Assembly: GCF_009828925.2 (NCBI RefSeq)
Contig: NZ_WUTY02000001.1
Coordinates: forward strand, 186,001 to 250,000
Source: Methylicorpusculum oleiharenae
GTDB lineage: Bacteria > Pseudomonadota > Gammaproteobacteria > Methylococcales > Methylomonadaceae
Reading direction: 5' to 3'
Length of the DNA stretch: 64,000 nt
In this document: positions 17,771 through 25,892 of the stretch, piece after piece
How the letters are laid out: each line of letters opens with the position of its first letter
Numbering within the stretch: position 1 is the stretch's first letter
Position numbers and translations under genes: made by a program
The notes under the pieces: generated by a model
What the model saw: only the letters and a program-made list of their open reading frames with translations
Databases searched by the model: none
Told to the model about the DNA's origin: nothing

Positions 17771-18095
17771 GTTTTCCCCGTAAAATTAATTCAGATAAGT
17801 TGTTGAAGTTAAGAGATAAAGCCGGTTAATTTGAACGGCAGTTAATCGTATCACATTCAAATCAACAAAATCTGACCGATTCGAAATCCGGTTATGTCTA
17901 TCCAAGCCGAAGCGTTCACTCCGCTTTTCTTTCTTTTAATATGAACTGTTATAATCGCCTTCAATTGAGCCCAAAGGCACGCCAGATTTCGGTTTTATGC
18001 AGACACTCACATCATCTTCGCTCAAACAGGGAAGAATTCCAGGTGTCGAAATAAACGCGATGAATCCATTTTTTTTGATCAGCCAGGAGAAAATC
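17771..18095. other. Divergent intergenic region, nothing else recognised
   Basis: About 325 bp between the ParA-like gene (minus) and the lipoprotein gene (plus); it should carry promoters for both. The lipoprotein frame is open through part of it, but the true start is the AGGAG-preceded ATG at 18096. Confidence 0.45.
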
Positions 18096-18560
18096 ATGCA
18101 TTTATGTTCGCACCGTTCCCTTTCAAAAGGAATAAACCTAGCGCTTGTCTGTTTGCCACTCATGCTTGGTGCATGCTCATTTTCAACAAGCTCGGAGAGC
18201 TCATCAGACAGCTCCGGCAGTATTTCGGATTCGGCAAGTTCGGTCATCAGCAGTCCTTCATCAGCATCGAATAAGGAAAAGAGATATCAAAAAGATGTGG
18301 CTGACTACACCATGGCCTACGTCAAATCATCCGATCCTGATGCTGATTACAACAGCTATCTAAAAGGTATTAGCGACATAGCCGAGAAAATCGGCATTGC
18401 CAACTGGGATCAAAATCCTAAAACCTATATCGCCATCGGCAAAGGCCTCAAAAAAGCCGGAGTAGAGGGTATTGCCTACGAAACCTACAAAAAGAATTTT
18501 GCTCATTACAGCCAAGAAAACATGGGCCACATTCAAGACGGTTACGACTCAGAAAAATAA
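18096..18560 (+). CDS. Putative lipoprotein with Ser-rich linker
   Basis: A protein of 154 residues from the ATG at 18096, which has AGGAG 7 bases ahead. It has a type II signal peptide with lipobox LMLGAC, then a Ser-rich linker, and a domain reading DVADYTMAYVKSSDPDADYNSYLKGISDIAEKIGIANWDQNPKTYIAIGKGLKKAGV. I recognise this (AYVKS...GISDIA.K.GI.DW......Y..IG.GLKKA) as a conserved but uncharacterised 'putative lipoprotein' domain of proteobacteria. It is presumably exported and attached to the outer membrane. It is probably a single gene. Confidence 0.75.
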   Translation: MHLCSHRSLSKGINLALVCLPLMLGACSFSTSSESSSDSSGSISDSASSVISSPSSASNKEKRYQKDVADYTMAYVKSSDPDADYNSYLKGISDIAEKIGIANWDQNPKTYIAIGKGLKKAGVEGIAYETYKKNFAHYSQENMGHIQDGYDSEK

Positions 18561-18591
18561 ACGGCATCTCAACAAGTCGATAGACTTTACC

Positions 18592-18653
18592 GTAGGAGCG
18601 GGCCATGCCCGCGAACTAAGGCGGTTCAATCTCGGACATGGGCCCGCTCCTAC
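18592..18653. repeat. REP-like inverted repeat
   Basis: Begins GTAGGAGCGGGCCATGCCCGCGAA and ends with GGGCCCGCTCCTAC, the same arm read backwards. GTAGGAGCGGGC...GCCCGC is the core of the repetitive extragenic palindromes known in Pseudomonas and other gammaproteobacteria. It lies 31 bp after the lipoprotein stop and could terminate that transcript. Confidence 0.7.
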
Positions 18654-18709
18654 AAACTACGCTTAACAGCACTCATTCCAGCTGATAGTGCAAAGCCAGG
18701 AACCGGAAC

Positions 18710-20614
18710 ATGAAAATCATCATTTCTTTTACGATTTTTGTGTTCGGGTGTTTGCTATCAGCAACCACTTCAGCGGCCACTTTCAACTATTTGTATATAG
18801 AAGCAAACGAAGGCAATTCCAGCGGCGGCCACAGCGCCATTCAATTTGGCGAATACATTTACCATTATCAATACATCGACCCGGGTCTGATTCGTTTATT
18901 CAGACAAGACCCAAACGATTTTCATTTTTCCTACCGCTATTTGCAGAACCGCCCCATTCATCTCAGCGAGATTGAAGTTTCTGAAGTGACATTCAATGCG
19001 CTGAACGATTATTTTCAGTGGCAGTATTTAGAACAGGAACAACATTACAGACATCTGGAAGCCGTCAATAAAGAGTATCAATTGATTCAGCAGCTATTAG
19101 ATGAGCCGGAAGGTGATTCAGCGCTGCGCATAAAAGGCGCTGGTTTATTTTACCCAAGCAGTCACACGAATCGCCAAAGTCCAGACGCCGATTTGGCCGT
19201 CAGGCAATCCGGCACGATCGATCAGCTGCGACATACAATCGAACAAAACCATGGCCGGGATTTTTTGCTTCGGACGCGTCTTGCCCTTGAAGCAGAGATA
19301 AAAGCATTAAAACCGCTTGACTGGTCGGCCGCTTATCCAATACCTATAGAGACCAAACGCCTTGCCCCCCCCTATTCTTTTACCGATCACACTATCGATG
19401 CGTTAAGCGGATTGTTCGCCATCAAAATCTTGCAGGAAGCCCGGCCGTTGCAACCTGACGCGTTCTTCATGCTGGACCCGCAAACCCAGCCATTGACTGA
19501 CGCCGAAAAAAAGTCGCTGCTCGTCTTGCGCAAGCACCTGGAAGCCGCCCTGTTGCGATCATTAAACTCGGGACGTCCGGATTGGGGCTATGCAACAATG
19601 ATCAATACGGCCCGCTATATCGCCGTTGATATGTCTTTGCAACGGGGCCAATGGATTTTTATCGATGGCTTTAGCGAAACAGCCGAATGGATAGAGCCTG
19701 CAGAATTTATCAACGATCCGCACCAGTTGCAGCAGCTGATTGACGAGGCAAAAATCAGGTTGGACAACTTCCGGTCAACGCTGATTCAATCCGATGCCGC
19801 TTCTGAAAGCGAATACAGTGAACTGGAGTTTGCAGCCAATCGATACGCTGAATTAGTGAAGGGGCTGCAGCCAATGCCCCTAAGATTTTACGGACAAAAG
19901 GCTCTGCCCAGTTTAGGCATCGATTTACCAAAAGACCCCAGACCCGATTTGTCCAGACAACAACTGAGGGCGGCCTTAGCAGAACTGGATATTTATCGAG
20001 ATCATTTAATGGACCAGTTAAAACAGCATTACCACTACGATCTGATCACCCGCAATTGCGTCACTGAAATTTTCCGCAGCATCGATAGTGCGTTGTTACA
20101 AAAAGACCCGCAGCCCCTTAGCGCCAACGATGAGGTCGAGCATATCAAGGCAATCGCCAAAAACCGCCTGGGTGGTTATGTCACACCCGTTTATAACTTT
20201 ATACCGTTTGTATCTTACCAATCAGTGCTTGATCAATACCGCATCAGCCGCAGCGAAACCCTGCCGTCTTACCGGCACCAGGAAATGAACAAACGTTATG
20301 AAAGCGGACAGCAACTGCTTACCCGCCTGCAAGAATCGAATGTTCTCAGCAGCACGTTGTATCGCTATAACCCGGATGATGCCTTATTTGTTTTTTTTAC
20401 CGACGACAACATCCCGCTCAGACCCTTGTTTGGTGCGATCAATACCACAGCAGGCCTGGGGCAAGGCTTACTCGGCTTGTTGAGTTGGCCGTTTGATTCG
20501 GGAAAAAATTTAAAATCAGGCACAACAGGCGTTCTAATGAGCCTGCCCGAATTGGTCTTTTTCAATATGCGCAAGGGCAGTTACCCCTATTTACCGTACA
20601 CGAAACTTCAGTAA
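18710..20614 (+). CDS. DUF4105/Lnb-like periplasmic protein
   Basis: A 634-residue protein with a signal peptide (IISFTIFVFGCLLSATTSA). The N-terminal third has ANEGNSSGGHSAIQFGEYIYHY, and much later (around 20045) ITRNCVTEIFRSIDS. A GGHSA histidine and a TRNC cysteine far apart in the chain are the hallmark of DUF4105 and the lipoprotein N-acyltransferase Lnb family, in which Cys and His form a papain-like site. The length is about that of DUF4105 family members. Acyl transfer or peptide cleavage in the envelope is the likely activity, but I am not sure of the exact assignment. It is a single gene. Confidence 0.65.
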   Translation: MKIIISFTIFVFGCLLSATTSAATFNYLYIEANEGNSSGGHSAIQFGEYIYHYQYIDPGLIRLFRQDPNDFHFSYRYLQNRPIHLSEIEVSEVTFNALNDYFQWQYLEQEQHYRHLEAVNKEYQLIQQLLDEPEGDSALRIKGAGLFYPSSHTNRQSPDADLAVRQSGTIDQLRHTIEQNHGRDFLLRTRLALEAEIKALKPLDWSAAYPIPIETKRLAPPYSFTDHTIDALSGLFAIKILQEARPLQPDAFFMLDPQTQPLTDAEKKSLLVLRKHLEAALLRSLNSGRPDWGYATMINTARYIAVDMSLQRGQWIFIDGFSETAEWIEPAEFINDPHQLQQLIDEAKIRLDNFRSTLIQSDAASESEYSELEFAANRYAELVKGLQPMPLRFYGQKALPSLGIDLPKDPRPDLSRQQLRAALAELDIYRDHLMDQLKQHYHYDLITRNCVTEIFRSIDSALLQKDPQPLSANDEVEHIKAIAKNRLGGYVTPVYNFIPFVSYQSVLDQYRISRSETLPSYRHQEMNKRYESGQQLLTRLQESNVLSSTLYRYNPDDALFVFFTDDNIPLRPLFGAINTTAGLGQGLLGLLSWPFDSGKNLKSGTTGVLMSLPELVFFNMRKGSYPYLPYTKLQ

Positions 20615-20828
20615 GCCCTCATTTCCTCCCTGGAAAAGTGAAGTTAATTTTCATTTTTTGAAATCATATTTCACTTGGCTTTTTACTCATAACCTTAACC
20701 CATTGATATTTATTGATATTAATAAACTTATTTATTGGCCTGTTGCTTGCTATCTATGTGCCTAGACAAGCAGCATGTATCTGTTTTGTCTCATAACTAT
20801 AAAGCCAATACCAATTGAGGAGACACTG

Positions 20829-21482
20829 ATGAGCACCGATAAACCACCTTTAAACCCGCACCCGTTAAGTGAATATGTTGCCTGGGCCGGCAACCGCAAC
20901 CGTGAACCCATTCTTGGCGTATTGAAAGAAAAACTGCCCAAGGAATCAGGACGCGTATTGGAAATGGCCAGCGGCAGCGGCATGCATATCAATTATTTTG
21001 CCCCGCACTTCGATCACTTGCACTTCCATCCCTCCGATAGAGACGTTGAAGTCTTCGACAACATCAAAAATCTGACCGACCAACACGGCAACGACAATAT
21101 TGCCGATCCCGTCCATCTGGATCTGACCGATCCTGAAACCTGGTTTAATCCGGGTGAAAAAAACTCTTTTGACGCCATTTTTTGTATCAATATTTTTCAG
21201 GTTGCGCCCATTTCCATTGCTGACGGCATGATGGAATGTGCTTCTCACCTGTTGAGTGATAAGGGCGTTTTATTGATTTACGGCCCGTTCAAAATGGAAG
21301 GCGGATTCACCACCGATTCAAACGAAGAATTCCATAAGACCTTGGCGTCCTATGAAGTGCCCGAGTGGGGATTGAAAGATGTGGCCGATTTGAAAAAAGC
21401 GGCCGCTAATCACGGCATGGAATTAAAAGAAATCATTGATATGCCTGCCAATAATTTTTCACTTATTTTCGGCCTCAAATAA
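20829..21482 (+). CDS. SAM-dependent methyltransferase, DUF938 family
   Basis: A protein of 217 residues from the ATG at 20829, preceded by GAGGAGA; an upstream in-frame ATG at 20775 lacks a ribosome site. It has the glycine-rich SAM-binding loop LEMASGSGMHINYFA, then a SDRDVEVFDNIKNL acidic strand and GFTTDSNEEFHKTL. The whole chain matches the DUF938 group of class I methyltransferases, with substrate unknown. It is followed, after 115 bp, by an SDR gene. Confidence 0.85.
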   Translation: MSTDKPPLNPHPLSEYVAWAGNRNREPILGVLKEKLPKESGRVLEMASGSGMHINYFAPHFDHLHFHPSDRDVEVFDNIKNLTDQHGNDNIADPVHLDLTDPETWFNPGEKNSFDAIFCINIFQVAPISIADGMMECASHLLSDKGVLLIYGPFKMEGGFTTDSNEEFHKTLASYEVPEWGLKDVADLKKAAANHGMELKEIIDMPANNFSLIFGLK

Positions 21483-21597
21483 ACCCCAAGGAAAGCCTCA
21501 TGTACCTGCTTCTCAATAAAACGTCAGCTGCCAGCCGAAACAAACTTCCTATTCCCGGCCTGCCCCGCCTCTTAACTCAAACCTAACGAGATAACTG

Positions 21598-22332
21598 ATG
21601 ACATCGACAAAAGCAGCTTTGGTTTTGGGCGTAGGGCCTGAACAGGGTTTAGGCGCAGCGCTGGCAAGGCGTTTTGCAGAAGAGGGGTTACATGTTTTCA
21701 TTGCCGGCCGCAGCGCTTCCAAATTGGCTGCCGTTGCCGCCGGCATTAATGAAGCAGGAGGCGTAGCAACGCCCATCGTTGCGGATGCTTCGGTTGAGAC
21801 GGATAGTGTCAATCTGTTTAAAACCATAGGCCAAAGCCATTGTGAACTGGAAATTGCCGCTTATAACGTTGACAGTAATATCCCTGCGCCGCTGCTGGAA
21901 ACCGATGCGGCACTGTTTACTTTACTGTGGCAGCAAAATGCGCTTGGCGCTTTCTTGTTTGGAAAAGAGGCGATCACACACATGCTGACCCGGCAACGGG
22001 GAACGTTGATTTTTACCGGCGCCACCGCCTCATTGCGCGCAAAACCGCCCTTCACGGCATTCGCCGCTGCCAAGGCCGGTCTGCGGGCGCTTGCGCAAGG
22101 CATGGCCAGAGAATTCGGTCCGCAGGGTATCCATGTAATTCATGCCGTCATTGATGGCGTCATCGACGGCGACAGGGCTCGCGCTCAATTTCCCCAGTTT
22201 GTAAGTGCAAAAGGTCAGGACGGCTTATTACAACCTGATGCGATTGCCGATACTTATTGGCAGCTACATAAACAACACCCAAGTGCGTGGACGCACGAAA
22301 TAGATCTGCGTCCATTCAAGGAGATATTTTAA
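21598..22332 (+). CDS. Short-chain dehydrogenase/reductase
   Basis: A 244-residue protein with the Rossmann motif GVGPEQGLGAALARRF (a variant of TGxxxGxG), the Asn/Ser region at the expected distances (TGATASLRAKPPFTAFAAAKAGL) and no signal peptide. The tyrosine of the usual YxxxK is replaced by phenylalanine (FTAFAAAKAG), so catalysis may be altered or it may not be a typical oxidoreductase. It overlaps the DUF1326 gene by one base (TAATG), which implies translational coupling. Substrate unknown. Confidence 0.85.
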   Translation: MTSTKAALVLGVGPEQGLGAALARRFAEEGLHVFIAGRSASKLAAVAAGINEAGGVATPIVADASVETDSVNLFKTIGQSHCELEIAAYNVDSNIPAPLLETDAALFTLLWQQNALGAFLFGKEAITHMLTRQRGTLIFTGATASLRAKPPFTAFAAAKAGLRALAQGMAREFGPQGIHVIHAVIDGVIDGDRARAQFPQFVSAKGQDGLLQPDAIADTYWQLHKQHPSAWTHEIDLRPFKEIF

Positions 22333-22943
22333 TGAACAACAGCTACCCTGATTGGCGACTGGAAGGTCACTATTTTGAAACGTGTAATTGTGAAGTGGCC
22401 TGTCCCTGTCTATGGTTACAGCCTCCCACTGAAGGTAATTGTAAATTGCTGGCAGCCTGGCATATCGATAAAGGCCATTTGGAAGACGTAGGCCTTGATA
22501 ACTTGAGCGTGGCTTTGGCATGTTATGCACCCGGCACCATGATTGAAGGTAATTGGGGCGCGGCATTGTATATTGATGAATTGGCCGACACGGCGCAAAC
22601 CGAAGCGATTATTCAGATTTTCAGCGGTCGGGCAGGAGGCCACTTAAGTGTTCTGATGGGCTTCGTCAGTGAAGTCTGGGGCATAAAATCGGTATCCATG
22701 GACTATCAGCACTCCTGCGATATCCACCGGCTTATAATACCGGGTATAGCTGAAGCTGAAATTCAGAGCATCCAGGGCATAGCCGGTGGTAACGCGACCA
22801 TACATAACCCGCCCTTGTGCGTGGTGCCCAGTCATGCCTCGGTAGTCTCCAAATCCAACTATTTTCGCTACCAGGATAATGATCAAGCGTGGAATTTTTC
22901 CCAGCGCAACGGATTTCACTCCCCTTTTATTTATCAGCCTTGA
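22332..22943 (+). CDS. DUF1326 protein
   Basis: A 203-residue protein opening DWRLEGHYFETCNCEVACPCLWL, where the paired cysteine motif (CNCEVACPC) is the DUF1326 signature. Its N-terminal part suggests metal or cofactor binding. Members are commonly next to a DUF2182 membrane protein, as here (11-bp gap). I know of no established biochemical role for DUF1326. It overlaps the SDR gene by a base, so the three genes form an operon. Confidence 0.85.
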   Translation: MNNSYPDWRLEGHYFETCNCEVACPCLWLQPPTEGNCKLLAAWHIDKGHLEDVGLDNLSVALACYAPGTMIEGNWGAALYIDELADTAQTEAIIQIFSGRAGGHLSVLMGFVSEVWGIKSVSMDYQHSCDIHRLIIPGIAEAEIQSIQGIAGGNATIHNPPLCVVPSHASVVSKSNYFRYQDNDQAWNFSQRNGFHSPFIYQP

Positions 22944-22953
22944 TTAATTATTC

Positions 22954-23700
22954 GTGCCGATCAAATCACTAACAGGTGTTTTCGCTCTTGTTTGTGCCGC
23001 ATGGGGCTATTTGTTCTATCACGCCTGGCAAATGAGCCAAATTCCTATGTCAGAAATGTGGATGCCGCCCGCATCCTTATCGCTCTGGCCGCTAACCGGT
23101 TTTATCTGGGTGTACAGCATGTGGGCGGTCATGATGGCGGCGATGATGCTTCCAACTGCATTACCGATGATCAGGGCATTTTCCCGCTACGCCAAAAGTC
23201 AGCAGTTATCAAACGGCCCCCTTACCCTATGGTTTATCAGTGGTTATTTAACGGTATGGTTTGGCTTCAGCCTGGTAATGACCGGTTTGCAATGGTTGTT
23301 TCACGGCATGGCCTGGTTGTCGCCGATGATGGAAAATCGCCATCCTTTACTGGCTGCCGCAATTTTAATTGCCGCCGGCCTTTACCAATTCTCGCCAGTA
23401 AAGAACGCCTGTCTGCAACATTGCCGCACCCCTTTTGGATTTTTGATCAATGAATGGCGTCCCGGTCAATCCGGTGCCGTTCAACTGGGCATAATACACG
23501 GCATTAACTGCCTCGGTTGTTGCTGGGTGCAAATGCTGCTTATGTTCGTTGTCGGTGTCATGAACCTGTGGGGCATGATTTTTATCACCTTGCTGGTGAT
23601 TGTTGAAAAATGGCTGCCCGGCAAAACAAAAATCATCAGCCGCTTTATCGGTATTTTCTTTCTGGCATGGGCAGCTTACTGCCTGAAAATATACTGGTAA
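22954..23700 (+). CDS. DUF2182 membrane protein
   Basis: A 248-residue protein from a GTG start at 22954, with about six hydrophobic segments (LTGVFALVCAAWGYLFY, PLTGFIWVYSMWAVMMAAMMLPTA, LWFISGYLTVWFGFSL and more). The motif MWAVMMAAMMLP and Met/His-rich loops fit DUF2182, described as a predicted metal-binding integral membrane protein. It pairs with the DUF1326 gene. The two may handle a metal or cofactor in the inner membrane, an inference from the pairing. Confidence 0.85.
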   Translation: MPIKSLTGVFALVCAAWGYLFYHAWQMSQIPMSEMWMPPASLSLWPLTGFIWVYSMWAVMMAAMMLPTALPMIRAFSRYAKSQQLSNGPLTLWFISGYLTVWFGFSLVMTGLQWLFHGMAWLSPMMENRHPLLAAAILIAAGLYQFSPVKNACLQHCRTPFGFLINEWRPGQSGAVQLGIIHGINCLGCCWVQMLLMFVVGVMNLWGMIFITLLVIVEKWLPGKTKIISRFIGIFFLAWAAYCLKIYW

Positions 23701-23756
23701 AACCGTTCTTCACGGTTTGAAGACATCACCTTTGCCGGTATCCTTACTTTTTCTGA

Positions 23757-24106
23757 AGCACCGAGCTGGGCGCCAAGATTACTTTGGACGACTTTGGCGC
23801 TGGATATTCGTTGCTGACCCACATGCGCCATTTACCTGCCGACACCATTAAAATTAACTACAGATTCGGGCGTAACATGCTGACCACTGCCAGTGATGAT
23901 GCATTATCAATGGCGTTATTGCACTGTCTCATGCGTTCATGCGGCAAGTAATCACCGAGAGCGTGGGAACAGTCGAGCATGATTTACACTTGGTAGCACT
24001 GGATTGCCAGCTCACGCAAGACTTTGCTATCGCTGCTCCCATGCCGCCTGAGTCCATAATCAACTGGATAGCGAATTACCGGGCTTCTCCAATGGCAAGA
24101 CTTTAA
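23757..24106 (+). pseudogene. EAL-domain c-di-GMP phosphodiesterase remnant
   Basis: Two frames each carry a part of the C-terminal half of an EAL domain. The first reads ELGAKITLDDFGAGYSLLTHMRHLPADTIKIN and then RFGRNMLTTASDDALS. After a single frameshift near 23910 the second continues with GVIALSHAFMRQVITESVGTVEH and ends at a TAA in IANYRASP. This is the DDFGTGYS...L-P-D-LKID...EGVE region of an EAL protein. The upstream frame has a TGA before it, and no EAL N-terminal half or GGDEF is present. The gene is therefore a truncated, frameshifted relic. The active-site Asp pair (DDFG) survives, but the protein could not be made. Confidence 0.8.
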
Positions 24107-24158
24107 CCCCGGCAAAATTTAGTTTATCGTATACCGACTGTTTTCAGGGGGGATAAAC

Positions 24159-24611
24159 ATGAAACCACTATCATTCAAGAAATTGCTGCTGACAGCAGTA
24201 CTGATCTCCGCTTCATTATTTTCATCAGTTACAACGGCCATTGAGGTCAATAATTTAGATGATTTCAAGGCCATTTTCGGACGCTACGCACCTTCCGGTG
24301 ACTGCAAAAAACAACCCCAGATCGTTGTGGACAGCACAGGATTTACCTTCGAAGTTAACGGAAAATCAGAGCAAGCGACCCATCCGGAATACGCCGCTAG
24401 CTATGGCGGGAATTTTTACGAAGGCATAAGCCTTTGGTTTTTCCCCTATTACGATCCGAATAAAGACAGACCGCTACTACTGACCTTCAACGCGGGAGAT
24501 AAACAAGGTGTGTTGTCGGTTGATACAGAATTTAACTATCCTGGCGGACCTAAACTGGAAGCCAAATACCAGGCCTTGGTCGACGGCTCGCCTTATAAAG
24601 TATGTCAATAA
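24159..24611 (+). CDS. Exported hypothetical protein
   Basis: A 150-residue product with a signal peptide (LLLTAVLISASLFSSVTTA) and a mature part containing two cysteines (GDCKKQ and the C-terminal KVCQ), probably joined by a disulfide. Aromatic-rich LWFFPYYDPNKDRPLLLTF is a distinctive central stretch. GGGGG ahead of the ATG favours this start. I do not recognise the family. It lies immediately in front of palindromic repeat copy B. Confidence 0.65.
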   Translation: MKPLSFKKLLLTAVLISASLFSSVTTAIEVNNLDDFKAIFGRYAPSGDCKKQPQIVVDSTGFTFEVNGKSEQATHPEYAASYGGNFYEGISLWFFPYYDPNKDRPLLLTFNAGDKQGVLSVDTEFNYPGGPKLEAKYQALVDGSPYKVCQ

Positions 24612-24620
24612 AGGGAAACC

Positions 24621-24746
24621 GTATCTGCTCCCTCTCCCATTTTATTGGGTGTAGGTGCTTGATTTCATAGGACGCATGAATCCCTGTTGCAGAAGCTTTT
24701 TCAATCAAGCACCTACACCCTCAATTCCAAGCGAGCGAGTAGTTAC
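24621..24746 (-). repeat. Palindromic intergenic repeat, copy B (reverse orientation)
   Basis: On the minus strand it reads GTAACTACTCGCTCGC ... GGGAGCAGATAC with the inner pair GGGTGTAGGTG...CACCTACACCC, near-identical to the other copies. It lacks about 25 bp of the central hairpin region found in copies A, C and D. It begins 10 bp after the stop at 24611. Confidence 0.85.
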
Positions 24747-24757
24747 AGAAAACTGTT

Positions 24758-25432
24758 TTATCCACCGGCACCGCTTTCCAGCATATATCCCAGGCCACGA
24801 ACAGTGCGTATATTGGCGTCATAGGGCTTAATTCGCTTACGCAACCGGTGGATATAAACCTCGATGGCATTATCGCCCAACTCTTCTTCGCCGGTTGACA
24901 AGCGTTGTGCGATTTTATCCTTGCTCACCACCCGGCCCACTTGCAACATGAGTACTTCAAGCACACCGAATTCACGCGGAAACAAAATCAAAGGCTGTCC
25001 ATCTGCCAGCACCAGATGATCAAGCGTGTCCAATGCTAACCGGCCGACCTCGATATCTTTATTGAAATTGCCATAACTGCGGCGAATCAAGGCATGAATC
25101 CGGGATTCCAGTTCTCGAAGATCAAACGGCTTGACCATATAATCGTCCGCTCCCCGTTCTAATCCTTCTATTTTGTCGTTGATCGCATCTCTGGCTGTCA
25201 AAATCATCACGGGAATGTTGATTTTGCGCACACGCAGCTTCCACAAAATCTCAGTTCCATCCATATCGGGCAAGCCGAGATCCAGGATAATCAGGTCAAA
25301 ATCTTGTGCCAGCAAGAGACCTTCTGCGTAATTACCGGTCATCGCACAGGTGACAACATAACCGGACAAGCTCAAGGTGTAGTTTAAGCCGTCTGACAGA
25401 ACCGGGTCATCTTCTACAAGTAAAATTTTCAT
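24758..25432 (-). CDS. OmpR/PhoB-family response regulator
   Basis: A 224-residue protein. The receiver domain has the acidic pair EDD at 7-9, phospho-acceptor Asp51 in IILDLGLPD, and TAR and KPF (VKPFDLREL). A winged-helix DNA-binding domain follows (FPREFGVLEVLML, DNAIEVYIHRLRKRI, VRGLGYML). The text resembles QseB/PmrA-type regulators. No sensor kinase gene lies on either side, so its partner is elsewhere or lost, and the target genes cannot be read. Confidence 0.92.
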   Translation of the reverse strand: MKILLVEDDPVLSDGLNYTLSLSGYVVTCAMTGNYAEGLLLAQDFDLIILDLGLPDMDGTEILWKLRVRKINIPVMILTARDAINDKIEGLERGADDYMVKPFDLRELESRIHALIRRSYGNFNKDIEVGRLALDTLDHLVLADGQPLILFPREFGVLEVLMLQVGRVVSKDKIAQRLSTGEEELGDNAIEVYIHRLRKRIKPYDANIRTVRGLGYMLESGAGG

Positions 25433-25892
25433 CTTAAAATTTTTTGGTGTAGTGAATTATTATCCTGACCCAGTCACTTTTGACTTGCTCCCCAGCCAGG
25501 AATCAAAAAATTTTCACCCTTTTCAATAATCCTAAATCATTGAAAAAATTAAAAATACGGAGGCTTCCCTACAATCATTAGTATTGACCCCTCATTAAAA
25601 TCAAGTGGGGATTTTGTTCAGACAGGTTATTCCTTTTCTACTCAAACATCGTTCAACCGAGAAAGGTGCAGGGTGTGCCTGAGGACCACCGTGAACCCTT
25701 CCATGGGGGCTTGACGGCAGCATCCTTGCTGCCGACATCCTCGCCCGACACACTCCGCACTCCCGAAAACCAGACGGTTTTAGATCAGATAGGAGTAGAT
25801 AACAACGGGCCCGAGCAAACATGATGTAAAAGGTTCAGCCAATGCTAAAAAGGTGACGCAACAGTGGCCAAACTCATTACTCAATCAGTTTA
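25433..25892. other. Intergenic region with palindromic repeat
   Basis: About 460 bp between the response-regulator start and the broken SulP-USP gene. It contains the inverted-repeat unit at 25666-25760, and the AT-rich part before it may hold the regulator promoter. A small minus-strand frame here is not convincing. Confidence 0.5.
25666..25760. repeat. Inverted-repeat element with inner hairpin
   Basis: Starts GTGCAGGGTGTGCCTGAGGA and ends TCCTCGCCCGACACACTCCGCAC, whose reverse complement begins GTGCGGAGTGTG and later contains GAGGA. The imperfect arms thus mirror each other. Inside, GGCAGCATCCTTGCTGCC forms a tight hairpin. It looks like a repeated extragenic element, but only one copy lies in this window. 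Confidence 0.5.

Noticed and set aside
25601-25822. A 73-codon minus-strand frame.
   Set aside because: It is read through the inverted-repeat element and has no support.
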